A stretch of 64,000 bases of DNA. It comes from an uncultured Spiribacter sp. (GTDB taxonomy: Bacteria; Pseudomonadota; Gammaproteobacteria; Nitrococcales; Nitrococcaceae). The notes under the pieces are model-generated. The model did not search any database, was not told the DNA's origin, and saw nothing but the letters and a program-made list of their open reading frames with translations. The stretch covers positions 416,203 through 480,202 of the forward strand of contig CALGDM010000006.1 in NCBI GenBank assembly GCA_937884605.1. The letters run 5' to 3'. Shown one piece after another: positions 53,409 through 62,779 of the stretch; position 1 is the stretch's first letter, and each line of letters starts with the position of its first letter. A program made the translations under genes and the position numbers.

Positions 53409-55288
53409 GTGCCTACCCGCTGCTGGAAGGGATCGATGAGCCGGCCCACCTGCGCGAGCTGCCGCAGACGCAGCTGCCGCGGCTGACCGAGCAGTTACGT
53501 GACTTCCTGCTCAACAGCGTGGCGCGCTCGGGCGGCCACCTCGCCGCCGGGCTGGGAGCGGTGGAGCTGACCGTTGCCCTGCACTATGTGCTCAATACGC
53601 CCTACGACCGACTGGTCTGGGATGTCGGCCACCAGTGCTATCCCCACAAGATCCTTACCGGTCGGCGCCAGGAGATCAGCCGCGTTCGCAAGCTCGACGG
53701 GCCGGCGGGTTTTCCGGTGCGCGATGAAAGCCCCTACGACACTTTTGGCGTCGGCCACTCGAGCACCGCCATCAGTGCGGCGCTGGGCATGGCGCTTGGC
53801 AGTCGCAACCGCGAGGACAACCGCAAGACCTGTGCAGTGATTGGCGACGGCGGCCTGACCGCGGGCGAGGCTTTCGAGGCGCTCAACCACGCCGGCGACG
53901 TGCGCCCCGATCTGCTGGTGGTCCTCAACGACAATGAAATGTCCATCTCGGAGAACGTGGGCGCACTCAACAAGACCTTCGCCCGGCTGCTCGCCGGCGG
54001 TGTCTACGGCAACATGCGCGCCGAGGCCAAGAACGTCCTCGAGCGCATGCCCGGGCCCATGCGCGACTTCGCCAAACTGGCCGAGGAACACGTCAAGGGG
54101 ATGCTCGTCCCGGGGACCTTCTTTGAGGAGCTGGGCTTTCAGTATTTCGGCCCCGTCGACGGTCATGACGTCGACGAGCTGGTGACCGTGCTCGAGCGGC
54201 TTCGCGAAATGGATGGCCCACGCATCCTTCACTGCGTGACCCGCAAGGGCAAGGGCTACGCCAAGGCCGAGGCCAATCCCATTGCCTATCATGGCGTGAA
54301 GGCGTTCGACCCGGCGGCGGGGCTCAAGGCGTCCACCGGCAGCGCGCCCCTGACCTACACCGACGTGTTCAGCCAGTGGCTCTGCGACATGGCCGAACAG
54401 GAGCCCCGGCTGTGGGGTGTCACACCCGCCATGCGCGAGGGATCCGGCCTGGTGGCGTTTGCCGAGCGTTTCCCCGACCGCTATCTGGACACGGCCATCG
54501 CCGAGCAGCACGCCGTGACGCTCTGTGGCGGACTGGCCTGCGAGGGCGAAAAGCCGGTACTGGCCATCTATTCCACCTTTCTGCAGCGCGGTTACGATCA
54601 GCTCATCCACGATATCGCGTTGCAGAATCTGCCCGTGGTCTTTGCTCTGGATCGGGCCGGACTGGTGGGCGCCGACGGTGCCACCCATCACGGGATGTTC
54701 GACTTCAGCTACATGCGCTGCCTGCCCAACGTGACGGTGATGGCGCCTGCGGACGAGCGCGAGTGCCGCCAGATGCTCTCCACCGCCGTTGCCATCGAGG
54801 GGCCGGCGTCGGTGCGCTATCCCCGCGGTGGCGGGCCGGGCACCGTGCCGGAAACCACCCTCGATACCCTGCCCGTGGGGCAGGCGCAGATCCGGCGTCG
54901 CGGCCAGGGCATTGCCCTGCTCGCCTTCGGGACCATGGTGGCGCCCGCCGAGACGGTGGGTGAAGAGCTCGATGCCAGCGTGGTCAACATGCGCTTTGTC
55001 AAACCCCTCGATGAGGCGTGCATCCGCGAAATGGCCGAGACCCATGAGGCCATCGTCACCCTCGAGGAAAACATGGTGGCCGGCGGCGCCGGATCGGCCG
55101 TCGCAGAGGCGCTGGCGCGGCAGGGACTCAAGCCAGCGCTGCTGCAGATCGGTCTGGGCGATCATTTCGTCGATCACGGCGAGCGGGATGAGCAGCTTGA
55201 GCTCGTGGGTCTGGATACCGCCGGCATTCGCCAGCGGATTAACGATTGGCGCAATCGCACGGTTGCGAGTCCGGCCACCAGTGAGTAG
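53399..55288 (+). CDS. dxs: 1-deoxy-D-xylulose-5-phosphate synthase
   Basis: Dxs makes DXP from pyruvate and glyceraldehyde-3-phosphate, the first MEP step, using TPP. The 629-residue protein has [10 protein letters not shown] near the start, [18 protein letters not shown], the TPP motif [20 protein letters not shown] with LNDNEMSIS, and the transketolase-like [21 protein letters not shown] lies 5 nt before ATG 53399; a second ATG at 53405 overlaps the ycgN stop. ispG, near the end of the same pathway, lies at the other side of the window. Confidence 0.97.
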   Translation: MDMSAYPLLEGIDEPAHLRELPQTQLPRLTEQLRDFLLNSVARSGGHLAAGLGAVELTVALHYVLNTPYDRLVWDVGHQCYPHKILTGRRQEISRVRKLDGPAGFPVRDESPYDTFGVGHSSTAISAALGMALGSRNREDNRKTCAVIGDGGLTAGEAFEALNHAGDVRPDLLVVLNDNEMSISENVGALNKTFARLLAGGVYGNMRAEAKNVLERMPGPMRDFAKLAEEHVKGMLVPGTFFEELGFQYFGPVDGHDVDELVTVLERLREMDGPRILHCVTRKGKGYAKAEANPIAYHGVKAFDPAAGLKASTGSAPLTYTDVFSQWLCDMAEQEPRLWGVTPAMREGSGLVAFAERFPDRYLDTAIAEQHAVTLCGGLACEGEKPVLAIYSTFLQRGYDQLIHDIALQNLPVVFALDRAGLVGADGATHHGMFDFSYMRCLPNVTVMAPADERECRQMLSTAVAIEGPASVRYPRGGGPGTVPETTLDTLPVGQAQIRRRGQGIALLAFGTMVAPAETVGEELDASVVNMRFVKPLDEACIREMAETHEAIVTLEENMVAGGAGSAVAEALARQGLKPALLQIGLGDHFVDHGERDEQLELVGLDTAGIRQRINDWRNRTVASPATSE

Positions 55289-55335
55289 TGTCAGGCGGCT
55301 GGAACAGCCCTTTCCCCAACGCCGCCGCGCTTCGA

Positions 55336-55353
55336 CATGTCAGGGCCATGTCA
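55336..55353. promoter_or_regulatory. CATGTCA direct repeat upstream of fabA (candidate operator)
   Basis: CATGTCA occurs at 55336-55342 and 55347-55353, an 11-bp period equal to one helical turn; GACATG/CATGTC also forms an inverted pair. It lies 26 bp before the fabA ATG. A regulator of unsaturated fatty acid synthesis is a natural candidate, but it does not obviously match the E. coli FabR or FadR sites. Confidence 0.4.
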
Positions 55354-55378
55354 CGGAAGCTGCGGCTTGCGGATATTC

Positions 55379-55897
55379 ATGAATCAGAAATCCAGTTACA
55401 CCTACGACGAACTCCTGGCCTGCGGTCATGGCGAGCTCTTTGGCCCAGGCAACCCACAGTTGCCCGTCCCGAACATGCTCATGTTCGATGCGATTACCCA
55501 GATCGATGATCACGGTGGCGGCTACGGAAAAGGCCAGGTCGAGGCCGAACTCGCCGTCAAGCCCGATCTGTGGTTTTTTGGCTGTCATTTCCCGGGGGAT
55601 CCGGTCATGCCCGGCTGTCTCGGTCTGGATGCACTCTGGCAGCTGCTGGGCTTTTATCTGGGCTGGATCGGCGGCGAGGGCAAGGGCCGCGCCCTGGGCT
55701 GTGGCGAGGTCAAGTTCACCGGCCAGATCCTTCCGGACAACGCACGGGTCCACTACCACCTCGACGTCAAACGGATCATCCGGCGGCGCCTCAACATGGG
55801 CATTGCCGACGGCCTTGTCACCGTCGATGGCGAGGAGATCTATCGCGCCATGGACCTGCGCGTCGGTCTGTTCCAGAATCCCCAAAGCAACCTCTAA
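55379..55897 (+). CDS. fabA: 3-hydroxydecanoyl-ACP dehydratase/isomerase FabA
   Basis: FabA introduces the cis double bond for unsaturated fatty acids. At 172 residues it has the exact E. coli length and numbering: H70 in [17 protein letters not shown] and D84 in [35 protein letters not shown] and [11 protein letters not shown] are conserved. The ATG at 55379 has only a weak ribosome site. fabB follows 12 bp later, the usual operon for anaerobic-type unsaturated fatty acid synthesis. Confidence 0.97.
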   Translation: MNQKSSYTYDELLACGHGELFGPGNPQLPVPNMLMFDAITQIDDHGGGYGKGQVEAELAVKPDLWFFGCHFPGDPVMPGCLGLDALWQLLGFYLGWIGGEGKGRALGCGEVKFTGQILPDNARVHYHLDVKRIIRRRLNMGIADGLVTVDGEEIYRAMDLRVGLFQNPQSNL

Positions 55898-55909
55898 GGG
55901 AGTCGAAAC

Positions 55910-57136
55910 GTGCGGCGAGTGGTAGTCACCGGCATGGGCATCGTCTCTTGCCTGGGCAACGATGCGGCAACAGTCACCCAGGCCCTGCGACACGGGCGCT
56001 CGGGGATCCGCTTCAGTGATGAGTACGCCGAGCGCGGTCTGCGCAGCCGGATCGCGGGGCAGCCGGATATCGACCTGGATGCCGCCATCCCGCGTCGCGC
56101 CCGCCGTTTCATGGGCGACGCCGCCGGCTATGCCTATGTGGCCATGCAGCAGGCCATTGATCAGGCGGAGCTGCCAGACTCGGTCGTCTCGGATCCGCGC
56201 ACCGGGTTGATTGTCGGTTCAGGCGGTGCATCCACGGAAAACGTCGTTCGCGCCGCGGATATCCTCCGCGAGCGCGGCGTGCGCAAGATCGGCGCGTTTG
56301 CGGTGCCCAAGGTCATGGGCAGCACCACTTCGGCCTGTCTGGCGACGCCGTTCGCGATCAAGGGCATCAACTACAGCATTTCCTCGGCCTGCGCGACCAG
56401 CGCCCACTGCATCGGCGCCGCCATGGAGCAGATCCAGCTCGGCAAGCAGGACGTCATGTTCGCCGGCGGCGGCGAGGAAGAGCACTGGAGTCTGACCATG
56501 CTGTTCGACGCCATGGGCGCGCTGTCCACCGGCTACAACGACACCCCCGAGCGGGCATCGCGGCCTTTTGACCGTGACCGTGACGGGTTTGTCATCGCCG
56601 GCGGCGGCGGCATGCTGGTGCTCGAATCCCTCGAACATGCCGAGGCGCGGGGCGCCACGATTCTTGCCGAGCTGGTGGGCTATGCCGCCACCTCGGATGG
56701 CTACGACATGGTGGCGCCCTCGGGCGAAGGCGCCGAGCGCTGCCTGAGCCAGACACTGGAGATGGCCGGCATCAATGCCGAACGGCCCGTGGACTACGTC
56801 AACGCCCACGGCACCAGCACCCCCGCCGGTGATATCACCGAGCTGCGGGCGCTGGAAGCGGTGTTCGGCGATCAGCGCCCGCCGGTCAGTTCCACCAAGT
56901 CCCTGACCGGCCATTCTCTGGGCGCCGCTGGCGTGCAGGAGGCGATCTACTCGCTGTTGATGATGCAGGAAGGCTTCATCGCCGGGACGCTCAACGTCGA
57001 TCATCTCGACACCGACGCCGGCGATTACCCCATCGTGACCGAGACGGCTGAGGACCGTCGCCTCGATCGCGTCGTCAGCAACAGCTTCGGCTTTGGTGGC
57101 ACCAATGCCAGCCTCGCCTTCGAGCGCTTTTCATGA
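55910..57136 (+). CDS. fabB: Beta-ketoacyl-ACP synthase I FabB
   Basis: FabB elongates the cis-3-decenoyl-ACP made by FabA. The 408-residue protein has [17 protein letters not shown], catalytic C161 in [15 protein letters not shown], His in [11 protein letters not shown] and His in [16 protein letters not shown]. The start is GTG after AAGGGAG. It converges on prpR; both stop codons lie in the palindrome TCATGA at 57131-57136. Confidence 0.96.
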   Translation: MRRVVVTGMGIVSCLGNDAATVTQALRHGRSGIRFSDEYAERGLRSRIAGQPDIDLDAAIPRRARRFMGDAAGYAYVAMQQAIDQAELPDSVVSDPRTGLIVGSGGASTENVVRAADILRERGVRKIGAFAVPKVMGSTTSACLATPFAIKGINYSISSACATSAHCIGAAMEQIQLGKQDVMFAGGGEEEHWSLTMLFDAMGALSTGYNDTPERASRPFDRDRDGFVIAGGGGMLVLESLEHAEARGATILAELVGYAATSDGYDMVAPSGEGAERCLSQTLEMAGINAERPVDYVNAHGTSTPAGDITELRALEAVFGDQRPPVSSTKSLTGHSLGAAGVQEAIYSLLMMQEGFIAGTLNVDHLDTDAGDYPIVTETAEDRRLDRVVSNSFGFGGTNASLAFERFS

Positions 57137-59038
57137 CGCACCCGACAGCCGTCGCCAGAGCGTACTGCGGCTGATTCCGAGCTGACGGCAGGCGGCGGTG
57201 CGATTGCCGCCGCACTGCTCGAGAACCCGATGAATTGACGCCATGTCGTCCACCGCTGCCCCGGGTGGGGCTGAGTCGCTGAAAAGCTCGGGGACCAGCC
57301 CCTCGAGTCGCGCCTGATCCATGGACCCCGATTCGAACGCCGGGGCAAAGATGGCGAGCCGCTCGATCAGATTCTCGAGTTCGCGGATATTGCCCGGCCA
57401 GTGATAGCGCCGGCAGGCCGGCATGACCTGCTCAAGCAGTGCCGGCATGGCGCCCGCCCGACCCTGGCGCTCAAGCGCTCGAGCGGCGATGCTGCCAGCG
57501 AGCGCCGGCAGATCATCAAGGCGATCCCGCAACGGCGGCACATCAAGGCGCAGGATATTGATGCGGTAGTAGAGATCCTGCCGGAATGCCCCCTCTGCCA
57601 CCGCCGCCGCCAGATCCCGATGAGTGGCGGCAATGACCCGCACGTCCACCGGTGTCGGCTGGGTGGCACCCAATCGAATCACTTCATGCTCCTGGAGAAC
57701 CCGCAACAGTCGGGTCTGAAGCGTCAGCGGCATTTCGCCGATTTCATCGAGAAAGATCGTGCCGGTATGGGCCGACTCGAAAAGCCCCGGCTTGCCGCCC
57801 CGCCGCGAGCCGGTAAAGGCGCCCTCCTCAAAACCGAACAGCTCGCTCTCAAGCAGCGTCTCGGGGAAGGCACCGCAGTTGAGGGCGACAAAGGCATGCC
57901 CGCGCCGGGCGCTTGCATTATGGATGCCCTGGGCCAGCAACTCCTTGCCGGTGCCGCTTTCGCCCAGTATCAGCACAGTGGTGTCGGTGCCCGCATACTG
58001 CTCGGCTAGCGTGCGCGCCTCGCGCAACGGTCGTGACTCGCCAATCATCCCCTCCAGCTCGTAGCGCGCGGCAAACTGCCGCGGCTTGTTGGTTGAGCGC
58101 AGGCTCCGATCCACCCGTTGGATGGTCGCTGAGTCCTGGACCGTCACCACTGCGCCGGTCTGTACGCCTTGCTCGCGGATCGGGATGCGATTGGTGACCA
58201 CCGTCCGGTTGCCGATGCGCTGGACGCCGCCCAACTCGGTGACTCCGTGCTCGAGGGTGTCCTGCAAGGCGAGCTGGCTTGCCACCTGACTCAGCCGCCG
58301 GCCCTCAACGTCGCCGGCGTCCACGCCCAGCAGTCGCGCCATGGCGGGATTAAACGACTGCACCCGCTCATCCATGTCGACCGCTGCCACGCCCTCCTCC
58401 AACTGCTGGAGGATGGTATCGAGACGCTCCCGGCGGGCCGCCTCAATGCGCCCGATGCGGCTGATCTCGATGGCACTGTCGAGCGCCTGTTCCACGGAAC
58501 CCCGCGAGTACACGAACACCCCTGCCAGTCCGGCCTGTTCGGCAAGATCCGTGACCAGCCCCGGCCCGATGATCGCGCCCACGCCGCGGCTTGCCAGCTC
58601 GCTCACCCGGCGCTGGGCGTCGGCGGCGGTCTCATAGGCGTAATGGGTCAGCTCCAGACCAAAATGCTGATTGAATTCAATCAGTTCAGGATAAGTCGTA
58701 CCATGCGTGATCAAGGCGATGCGCCGCGATGATCGGCGTGCCGTTGCCAGTGCACTGAGCACATCAAAACCGGTCAGGGTGACAAGGATCACCGGCAGCG
58801 ACAGATGTCGGCGCAGAAACGCGCCGTTGGAGCCGGCGGCCACCACCGCATCCACGCCCCGAGTCTGTTGATAGCGACGGATCTCCGCCAGCGCATCATC
58901 AAAGCCGCGGTCGACGATATGCACATCGGCCTGCGCCGCATAACTCGGAACGATGACGCGGAACACTTCCTTGAGGCGGCTGAAGCCGACCGCCAGGATG
59001 ACCGGCCGGCTCTGCCCGCGGACAGGCTGATCTGTCAT
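57131..59038 (-). CDS. prpR: Sigma-54-dependent regulator of the propionate operon PrpR
   Basis: The 635-residue activator has a PrpR N-terminal sensory domain (about 10-190, sensing 2-methylcitrate in the family), a PAS-like domain (about 195-300), a AAA+ domain with Walker [15 protein letters not shown], the sigma-54 loop [10 protein letters not shown] and DEIGEMPL, and a C-terminal Fis-type HTH ([19 protein letters not shown]). The GAFTGS variant is usual in PrpR. E. coli PrpR is 528 residues; the PAS-like insert accounts for the difference. The ATG at 59038 has GGAGGAG just upstream. It is divergent from prpB. Confidence 0.95.
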   Translation of the reverse strand: MTDQPVRGQSRPVILAVGFSRLKEVFRVIVPSYAAQADVHIVDRGFDDALAEIRRYQQTRGVDAVVAAGSNGAFLRRHLSLPVILVTLTGFDVLSALATARRSSRRIALITHGTTYPELIEFNQHFGLELTHYAYETAADAQRRVSELASRGVGAIIGPGLVTDLAEQAGLAGVFVYSRGSVEQALDSAIEISRIGRIEAARRERLDTILQQLEEGVAAVDMDERVQSFNPAMARLLGVDAGDVEGRRLSQVASQLALQDTLEHGVTELGGVQRIGNRTVVTNRIPIREQGVQTGAVVTVQDSATIQRVDRSLRSTNKPRQFAARYELEGMIGESRPLREARTLAEQYAGTDTTVLILGESGTGKELLAQGIHNASARRGHAFVALNCGAFPETLLESELFGFEEGAFTGSRRGGKPGLFESAHTGTIFLDEIGEMPLTLQTRLLRVLQEHEVIRLGATQPTPVDVRVIAATHRDLAAAVAEGAFRQDLYYRINILRLDVPPLRDRLDDLPALAGSIAARALERQGRAGAMPALLEQVMPACRRYHWPGNIRELENLIERLAIFAPAFESGSMDQARLEGLVPELFSDSAPPGAAVDDMASIHRVLEQCGGNRTAACRQLGISRSTLWRRLSGAS

Positions 59039-59067
59039 TGCTCCTCCACGCTCGTTCCGGCGGGAAC

Positions 59068-59200
59068 GTTTCATGATTCGTTTCAGAGTATTTCAGTCGA
59101 ACAGCAATTGAAACACCTCGACACGGGCGCCAACGCGCCGATCATCGATAAAAACCTGCGGAAACCGCCGCTTACAGACGATGGCCGATGCTTCTGAAAC
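59068..59200. promoter_or_regulatory. TTTCA/TGAAA repeats between prpR and prpB (candidate PrpR sites)
   Basis: GTTTCA occurs at 59068-59073 and 59080-59085, ATTTCA at 59090-59095, and TGAAAC at 59109-59114 and 59195-59200. Direct and inverted copies are about 10-18 bp apart in the first group, 90-150 bp upstream of the sigma-54 promoter, a normal distance for enhancer-bound activators. Assignment to PrpR is inference. Confidence 0.55.
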
Positions 59201-59203
59201 GAC

Positions 59204-59219
59204 TGGCATGCGCCTTGCA
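59204..59219 (+). promoter_or_regulatory. Sigma-54 promoter of prpBCDE
   Basis: TGGCATG, four bases, then TTGCA fits the -24/-12 consensus TGGCACG-N4-TTGCW with one mismatch. It lies 34 bp upstream of the prpB ATG and is flanked by the divergent sigma-54 activator gene. Confidence 0.88.
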
Positions 59220-59253
59220 AACGTAACCATTAACACAAAGGAGGAGTCCCGCC

Positions 59254-60150
59254 ATGTCGACAGCATCCGATTCGCCCGGTCGCCGCTTTCGCGCCGCCGT
59301 CGAGAACGAAAGTCCCCTGCAGGTGATCGGCGCCATCAATGCCTATCACGCCGTTATGGCCACTCAGGTCGGCTATAACGCGTTGTATGTCTCTGGCGGC
59401 GGCGTTGCGGCAGGCTCCATGGGTCTACCCGATCTGGGGATCACCACCCTTGATGACGTGGTCACCGACGTCAATCGCATCACCGATGCCGTCGACACGC
59501 CGCTGCTGGTGGACGCCGATACGGGCTTTGGTGGCGCGTTCAATATCGCCCGCACCGTGCGCTCGCTGATCAAGGCCCGGGCCGCGGCCTGCCACATCGA
59601 GGATCAGGTCCAGACCAAGCGCTGCGGCCATCGGCCCGGCAAGGCGATCGTCTCGAAACAGGAGATGGTGGATCGCATCAAGGCGGCGGTGGACGCCCGG
59701 ACCGATCCCGATTTTGTCATTATGGCGCGCACCGATGCCCTGGCGGTGGAGGGCCTGGACGCGGCCATCGACCGCGCCGGCGCCTATATCGAGGCCGGGG
59801 CCGATATGCTGTTCCCCGAGGCCATTACCGAGCTCGACATGTATCGCGCCTTCAGTCAGGCGGTGGATGTGCCGGTGCTCGCAAATATCACCGAATTTGG
59901 TTCGACGCCCTTGTTTGACCGCGAGGCCCTGGGTGGTGCCGGCGTCGGTCTGGTGCTCTACCCGCTCTCGGCGTTTCGGGCGATGAACGCCGCCGCGCTT
60001 GATGTCTACCGGCAGGTCCGCGCCGACGGCACCCAGGCCGGGGTGGTCGACAAAATGCAGACCCGCGCCGAGCTGTATGAATTTCTCGACTATCACGCCT
60101 ACGAGGCAAAGCTCGATCAACTGTTCAGCCTGGAGAATGGCCATGAGTGA
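59254..60150 (+). CDS. prpB: 2-methylisocitrate lyase PrpB
   Basis: PrpB splits 2-methylisocitrate to pyruvate and succinate. The 298-residue isocitrate-lyase-family protein has the active-site KRCGHRPGK (C124), the metal-binding [16 protein letters not shown] and [25 protein letters not shown] precedes the ATG. First gene of the sigma-54-controlled operon; it overlaps prpC by 8 bp. Confidence 0.97.
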   Translation: MSTASDSPGRRFRAAVENESPLQVIGAINAYHAVMATQVGYNALYVSGGGVAAGSMGLPDLGITTLDDVVTDVNRITDAVDTPLLVDADTGFGGAFNIARTVRSLIKARAAACHIEDQVQTKRCGHRPGKAIVSKQEMVDRIKAAVDARTDPDFVIMARTDALAVEGLDAAIDRAGAYIEAGADMLFPEAITELDMYRAFSQAVDVPVLANITEFGSTPLFDREALGGAGVGLVLYPLSAFRAMNAAALDVYRQVRADGTQAGVVDKMQTRAELYEFLDYHAYEAKLDQLFSLENGHE

Positions 60151-61294
60151 GACACCGTCAGCCCCCAAGCCCAAGAAATCCGTCGCCCTTTCCGGCGTGA
60201 CCGCCGGTAACACGGCGCTGTGCACCGTCGGCCTGACCGGCAACGACCTGCACTATCGCGGCTACGACATCCTCGATCTGGCCGAGGGCTGTGATTTCGA
60301 GGAAACCGCCTATCTGCTGGTCCACGGGCATTTGCCCAATGCCGGCGAATTGCGCCGCTACAAGGCCGAGCTCAAGCGCCTGCGCGGCCTGCCCGCGCCG
60401 GTGCGCACCGCCCTCGAAGCGCTGCCCGCCGCCACGCATCCCATGGACGTCATGCGCACCGGCGTGTCGGTGCTCGGCTGCTGCCTGCCCGAGAAGGACG
60501 ACCACAACGAGGCGGGCGCGCGCGCCATCGCCGATCGGCTGCTCGCCTCGCTCGGTTCGGTGCTGCTCTACTGGTATCACTTCAGCCACAACGGCCGGCG
60601 CATTGATGTCGAGACCGATGACGATTCGATTGGCGCCCATTTCCTGCACCTGCTGCATGGCGAAGCGCCGTCGGCGGTCTGGGAGCGCTCGATGCACACA
60701 GCGCTCACACTCTACGCCGAGCACGAGTTCAACGCCTCGACATTTACGGCGCGGGTGGTCACCGGCACCGGCTCGGACATGTACTCGGCAGTGACCGGGG
60801 CCATCGGCGCACTGCGTGGCCCCAAGCATGGCGGCGCCAACGAGGTGGCCTTCGACATCCAGCAGCGTTACCGCAGCGCCGATGAGGCCGAGGCGGATAT
60901 TCGCGAGCGAATCGCCAACAAGGAAGTGGTGATCGGCTTTGGCCACCCGGTCTACACCCTCAGCGATCCGCGCAACGAGGTGATCAAGCGCACCGCCCGC
61001 GAGCTGACCGAGCGCAATGGCAACACCCGGCTTTTTCAGGTCGCCGAGCGCATCGAATCGGTCATGGCCGACGCCAAGAAGATGTTCCCCAACCTGGACT
61101 GGTTTTCGGCCGTTGCCTTTAACGCCATGGACATCCCGACGGCGCTTTTCACCCCGCTGTTCGTGATCGCGCGCACCAGCGGCTGGGCGGCGCATGTCAT
61201 TGAACAGCGTCAGGACAACAAGATCATCCGGCCGAGCGCGAATTACATCGGCCCCGACAATCTGACGTTCGTGCCGCTTGCCGCGCGCGACTGA
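60143..61294 (+). CDS. prpC: 2-methylcitrate synthase PrpC
   Basis: PrpC condenses propionyl-CoA with oxaloacetate. The 383-residue protein is a citrate-synthase-fold enzyme of the short type: [31 protein letters not shown], catalytic His in [18 protein letters not shown] and the Asp in [10 protein letters not shown]. The N-terminal KSVALSGV and operon context favour methylcitrate synthase over citrate synthase. ATG 60143 overlaps prpB. Confidence 0.96.
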   Translation: MSETPSAPKPKKSVALSGVTAGNTALCTVGLTGNDLHYRGYDILDLAEGCDFEETAYLLVHGHLPNAGELRRYKAELKRLRGLPAPVRTALEALPAATHPMDVMRTGVSVLGCCLPEKDDHNEAGARAIADRLLASLGSVLLYWYHFSHNGRRIDVETDDDSIGAHFLHLLHGEAPSAVWERSMHTALTLYAEHEFNASTFTARVVTGTGSDMYSAVTGAIGALRGPKHGGANEVAFDIQQRYRSADEAEADIRERIANKEVVIGFGHPVYTLSDPRNEVIKRTARELTERNGNTRLFQVAERIESVMADAKKMFPNLDWFSAVAFNAMDIPTALFTPLFVIARTSGWAAHVIEQRQDNKIIRPSANYIGPDNLTFVPLAARD

Positions 61295-61318
61295 TCCATG
61301 AACCACGGAGATCACCCC

Positions 61319-62746
61319 ATGACCCATGCCGACTCGGTAATGACCGACATCGTTGACTACGTCAAGGACTATCCCATCGATCGCGATGTGGCCCTTGAGA
61401 CCGCCCGCAACTGCCTGATCGACACCCTGGGTTGCGGTCTCGAGGCGCTGGAATATCCGGCCTGCACCAAGCTGCTGGGCCCGATGGTGCTCGGCACCAC
61501 GGTGCCCAATGGCACCCGGGTGCCGGGCACGCAGTTCCAGCTCGATCCGGTCCAGGGCGCCTTCAATATCGGCGCCATCATTCGCTGGCTGGATTTTAAC
61601 GATACCTGGCTGGCCGCCGAGTGGGGCCATCCCTCGGACAATCTGGGCGGCATCCTGGCCACCGCCGACTGGCTGTCGCGCACGGCCGTTGCCGAGGGTC
61701 GGCCACCATTGACCATGCGCGAGGTGCTCATCGCCATGGTCAAGGCCCACGAGATCCAGGGCGTCATCGCGCTCGAGAATTCCTTCAACCGCGTTGGTCT
61801 GGATCATGTGGTGCTGGTCAAGGTGGCCACCACCGCCGTGGTCGCCGATATGCTCGGTCTCTCGCGCGAAGAGACCCTGAACGCCGTCTCCCTGGCCTGG
61901 GTGGATGGGCAGTCGCTGCGGACCTATCGACATTATCCCAATGCCGGCAGCCGCAAATCGTGGGCAGCCGGTGATGCAACGGCGCGTGGTGTGCGCCTGG
62001 CGCTGATGGCAAAGACCGGCGAGATGGGCTATCCCACGGCGCTGAGCGCGCCGACCTGGGGCTTTTATGATGTGCTGTTCAACGGGCAGCCGTTCTCGTT
62101 TCAGCGCGGCTATGGCAGCTATGTCATGGAAAACGTGCTCTTCAAGATCAGTTTTCCCGCCGAGTTCCACGCCCAGACCGCCGTGGAAGCGGCCGTCACG
62201 CTGCATCGCCGGCTGGCCGAGATGGGCCGCTCGGCGGCGGATATCAAGCGCATCAGCATCCGCACCCACGAGGCCTGCATCCGCATCATCGACAAGCAGG
62301 GACCGCTCAACAATCCCGCGGATCGCGATCACTGCGTGCAGTACATGGTGGCCGTGCCGCTGATCTTTGGTCATCTGACCGCCCGCGACTACGAGGACAG
62401 CGCCGCCGCTGATCCGCGCATCGATGCCCTGCGCGAGAAGATCGTCTGTGTCGAGGACGCCGGCTTTACGGCGGACTATCACGACCCGGCCAAGCGCTCG
62501 ATCCCGAACGCCCTGACCATCGAGCTCAACGACGGCACGCGGCTCGACGAGGCCGTTGTGGAGTATCCCATTGGCCACAAGCGGCGTCGCGAGGAGGGGA
62601 TCCCCCTGCTTGAGGACAAGTTCCGGACCAATCTGGCGCGGCGTTTTCCGGCCCGCCAGCAGCGCGCCATCCTGGATGTTTCGCTGGATCAGGAACGCCT
62701 CGAGTCAATGGCCGTGCACGAGTATGTCGATCTCTATGTGATCTGA
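61319..62746 (+). CDS. prpD: 2-methylcitrate dehydratase PrpD
   Basis: PrpD dehydrates 2-methylcitrate to 2-methyl-cis-aconitate. The 475-residue MmgE/PrpD protein has [42 protein letters not shown] split over about 90-117, [23 protein letters not shown] and KFRTNL. ATG 61319 is preferred because GGAG lies 8 nt upstream; ATG 61298 has no ribosome site. This iron-free dehydratase is the enterobacterial-type solution, rather than AcnD/PrpF. Confidence 0.95.
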   Translation: MTHADSVMTDIVDYVKDYPIDRDVALETARNCLIDTLGCGLEALEYPACTKLLGPMVLGTTVPNGTRVPGTQFQLDPVQGAFNIGAIIRWLDFNDTWLAAEWGHPSDNLGGILATADWLSRTAVAEGRPPLTMREVLIAMVKAHEIQGVIALENSFNRVGLDHVVLVKVATTAVVADMLGLSREETLNAVSLAWVDGQSLRTYRHYPNAGSRKSWAAGDATARGVRLALMAKTGEMGYPTALSAPTWGFYDVLFNGQPFSFQRGYGSYVMENVLFKISFPAEFHAQTAVEAAVTLHRRLAEMGRSAADIKRISIRTHEACIRIIDKQGPLNNPADRDHCVQYMVAVPLIFGHLTARDYEDSAAADPRIDALREKIVCVEDAGFTADYHDPAKRSIPNALTIELNDGTRLDEAVVEYPIGHKRRREEGIPLLEDKFRTNLARRFPARQQRAILDVSLDQERLESMAVHEYVDLYVI

Positions 62747-62779
62747 CAGCGACACAATAAAAGCGGGAGGAGAGTCCCC

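Noticed and set aside
53495..55177. A 560-codon minus-strand frame opposite dxs.
   Set aside because: Dxs is complete with all motifs on the plus strand; the antisense frame is a codon-bias shadow.
60158..62578. An 806-codon minus-strand frame opposite prpC and prpD.
   Set aside because: It runs across two conserved genes, has no motif or ribosome site, and mirrors their codon bias.
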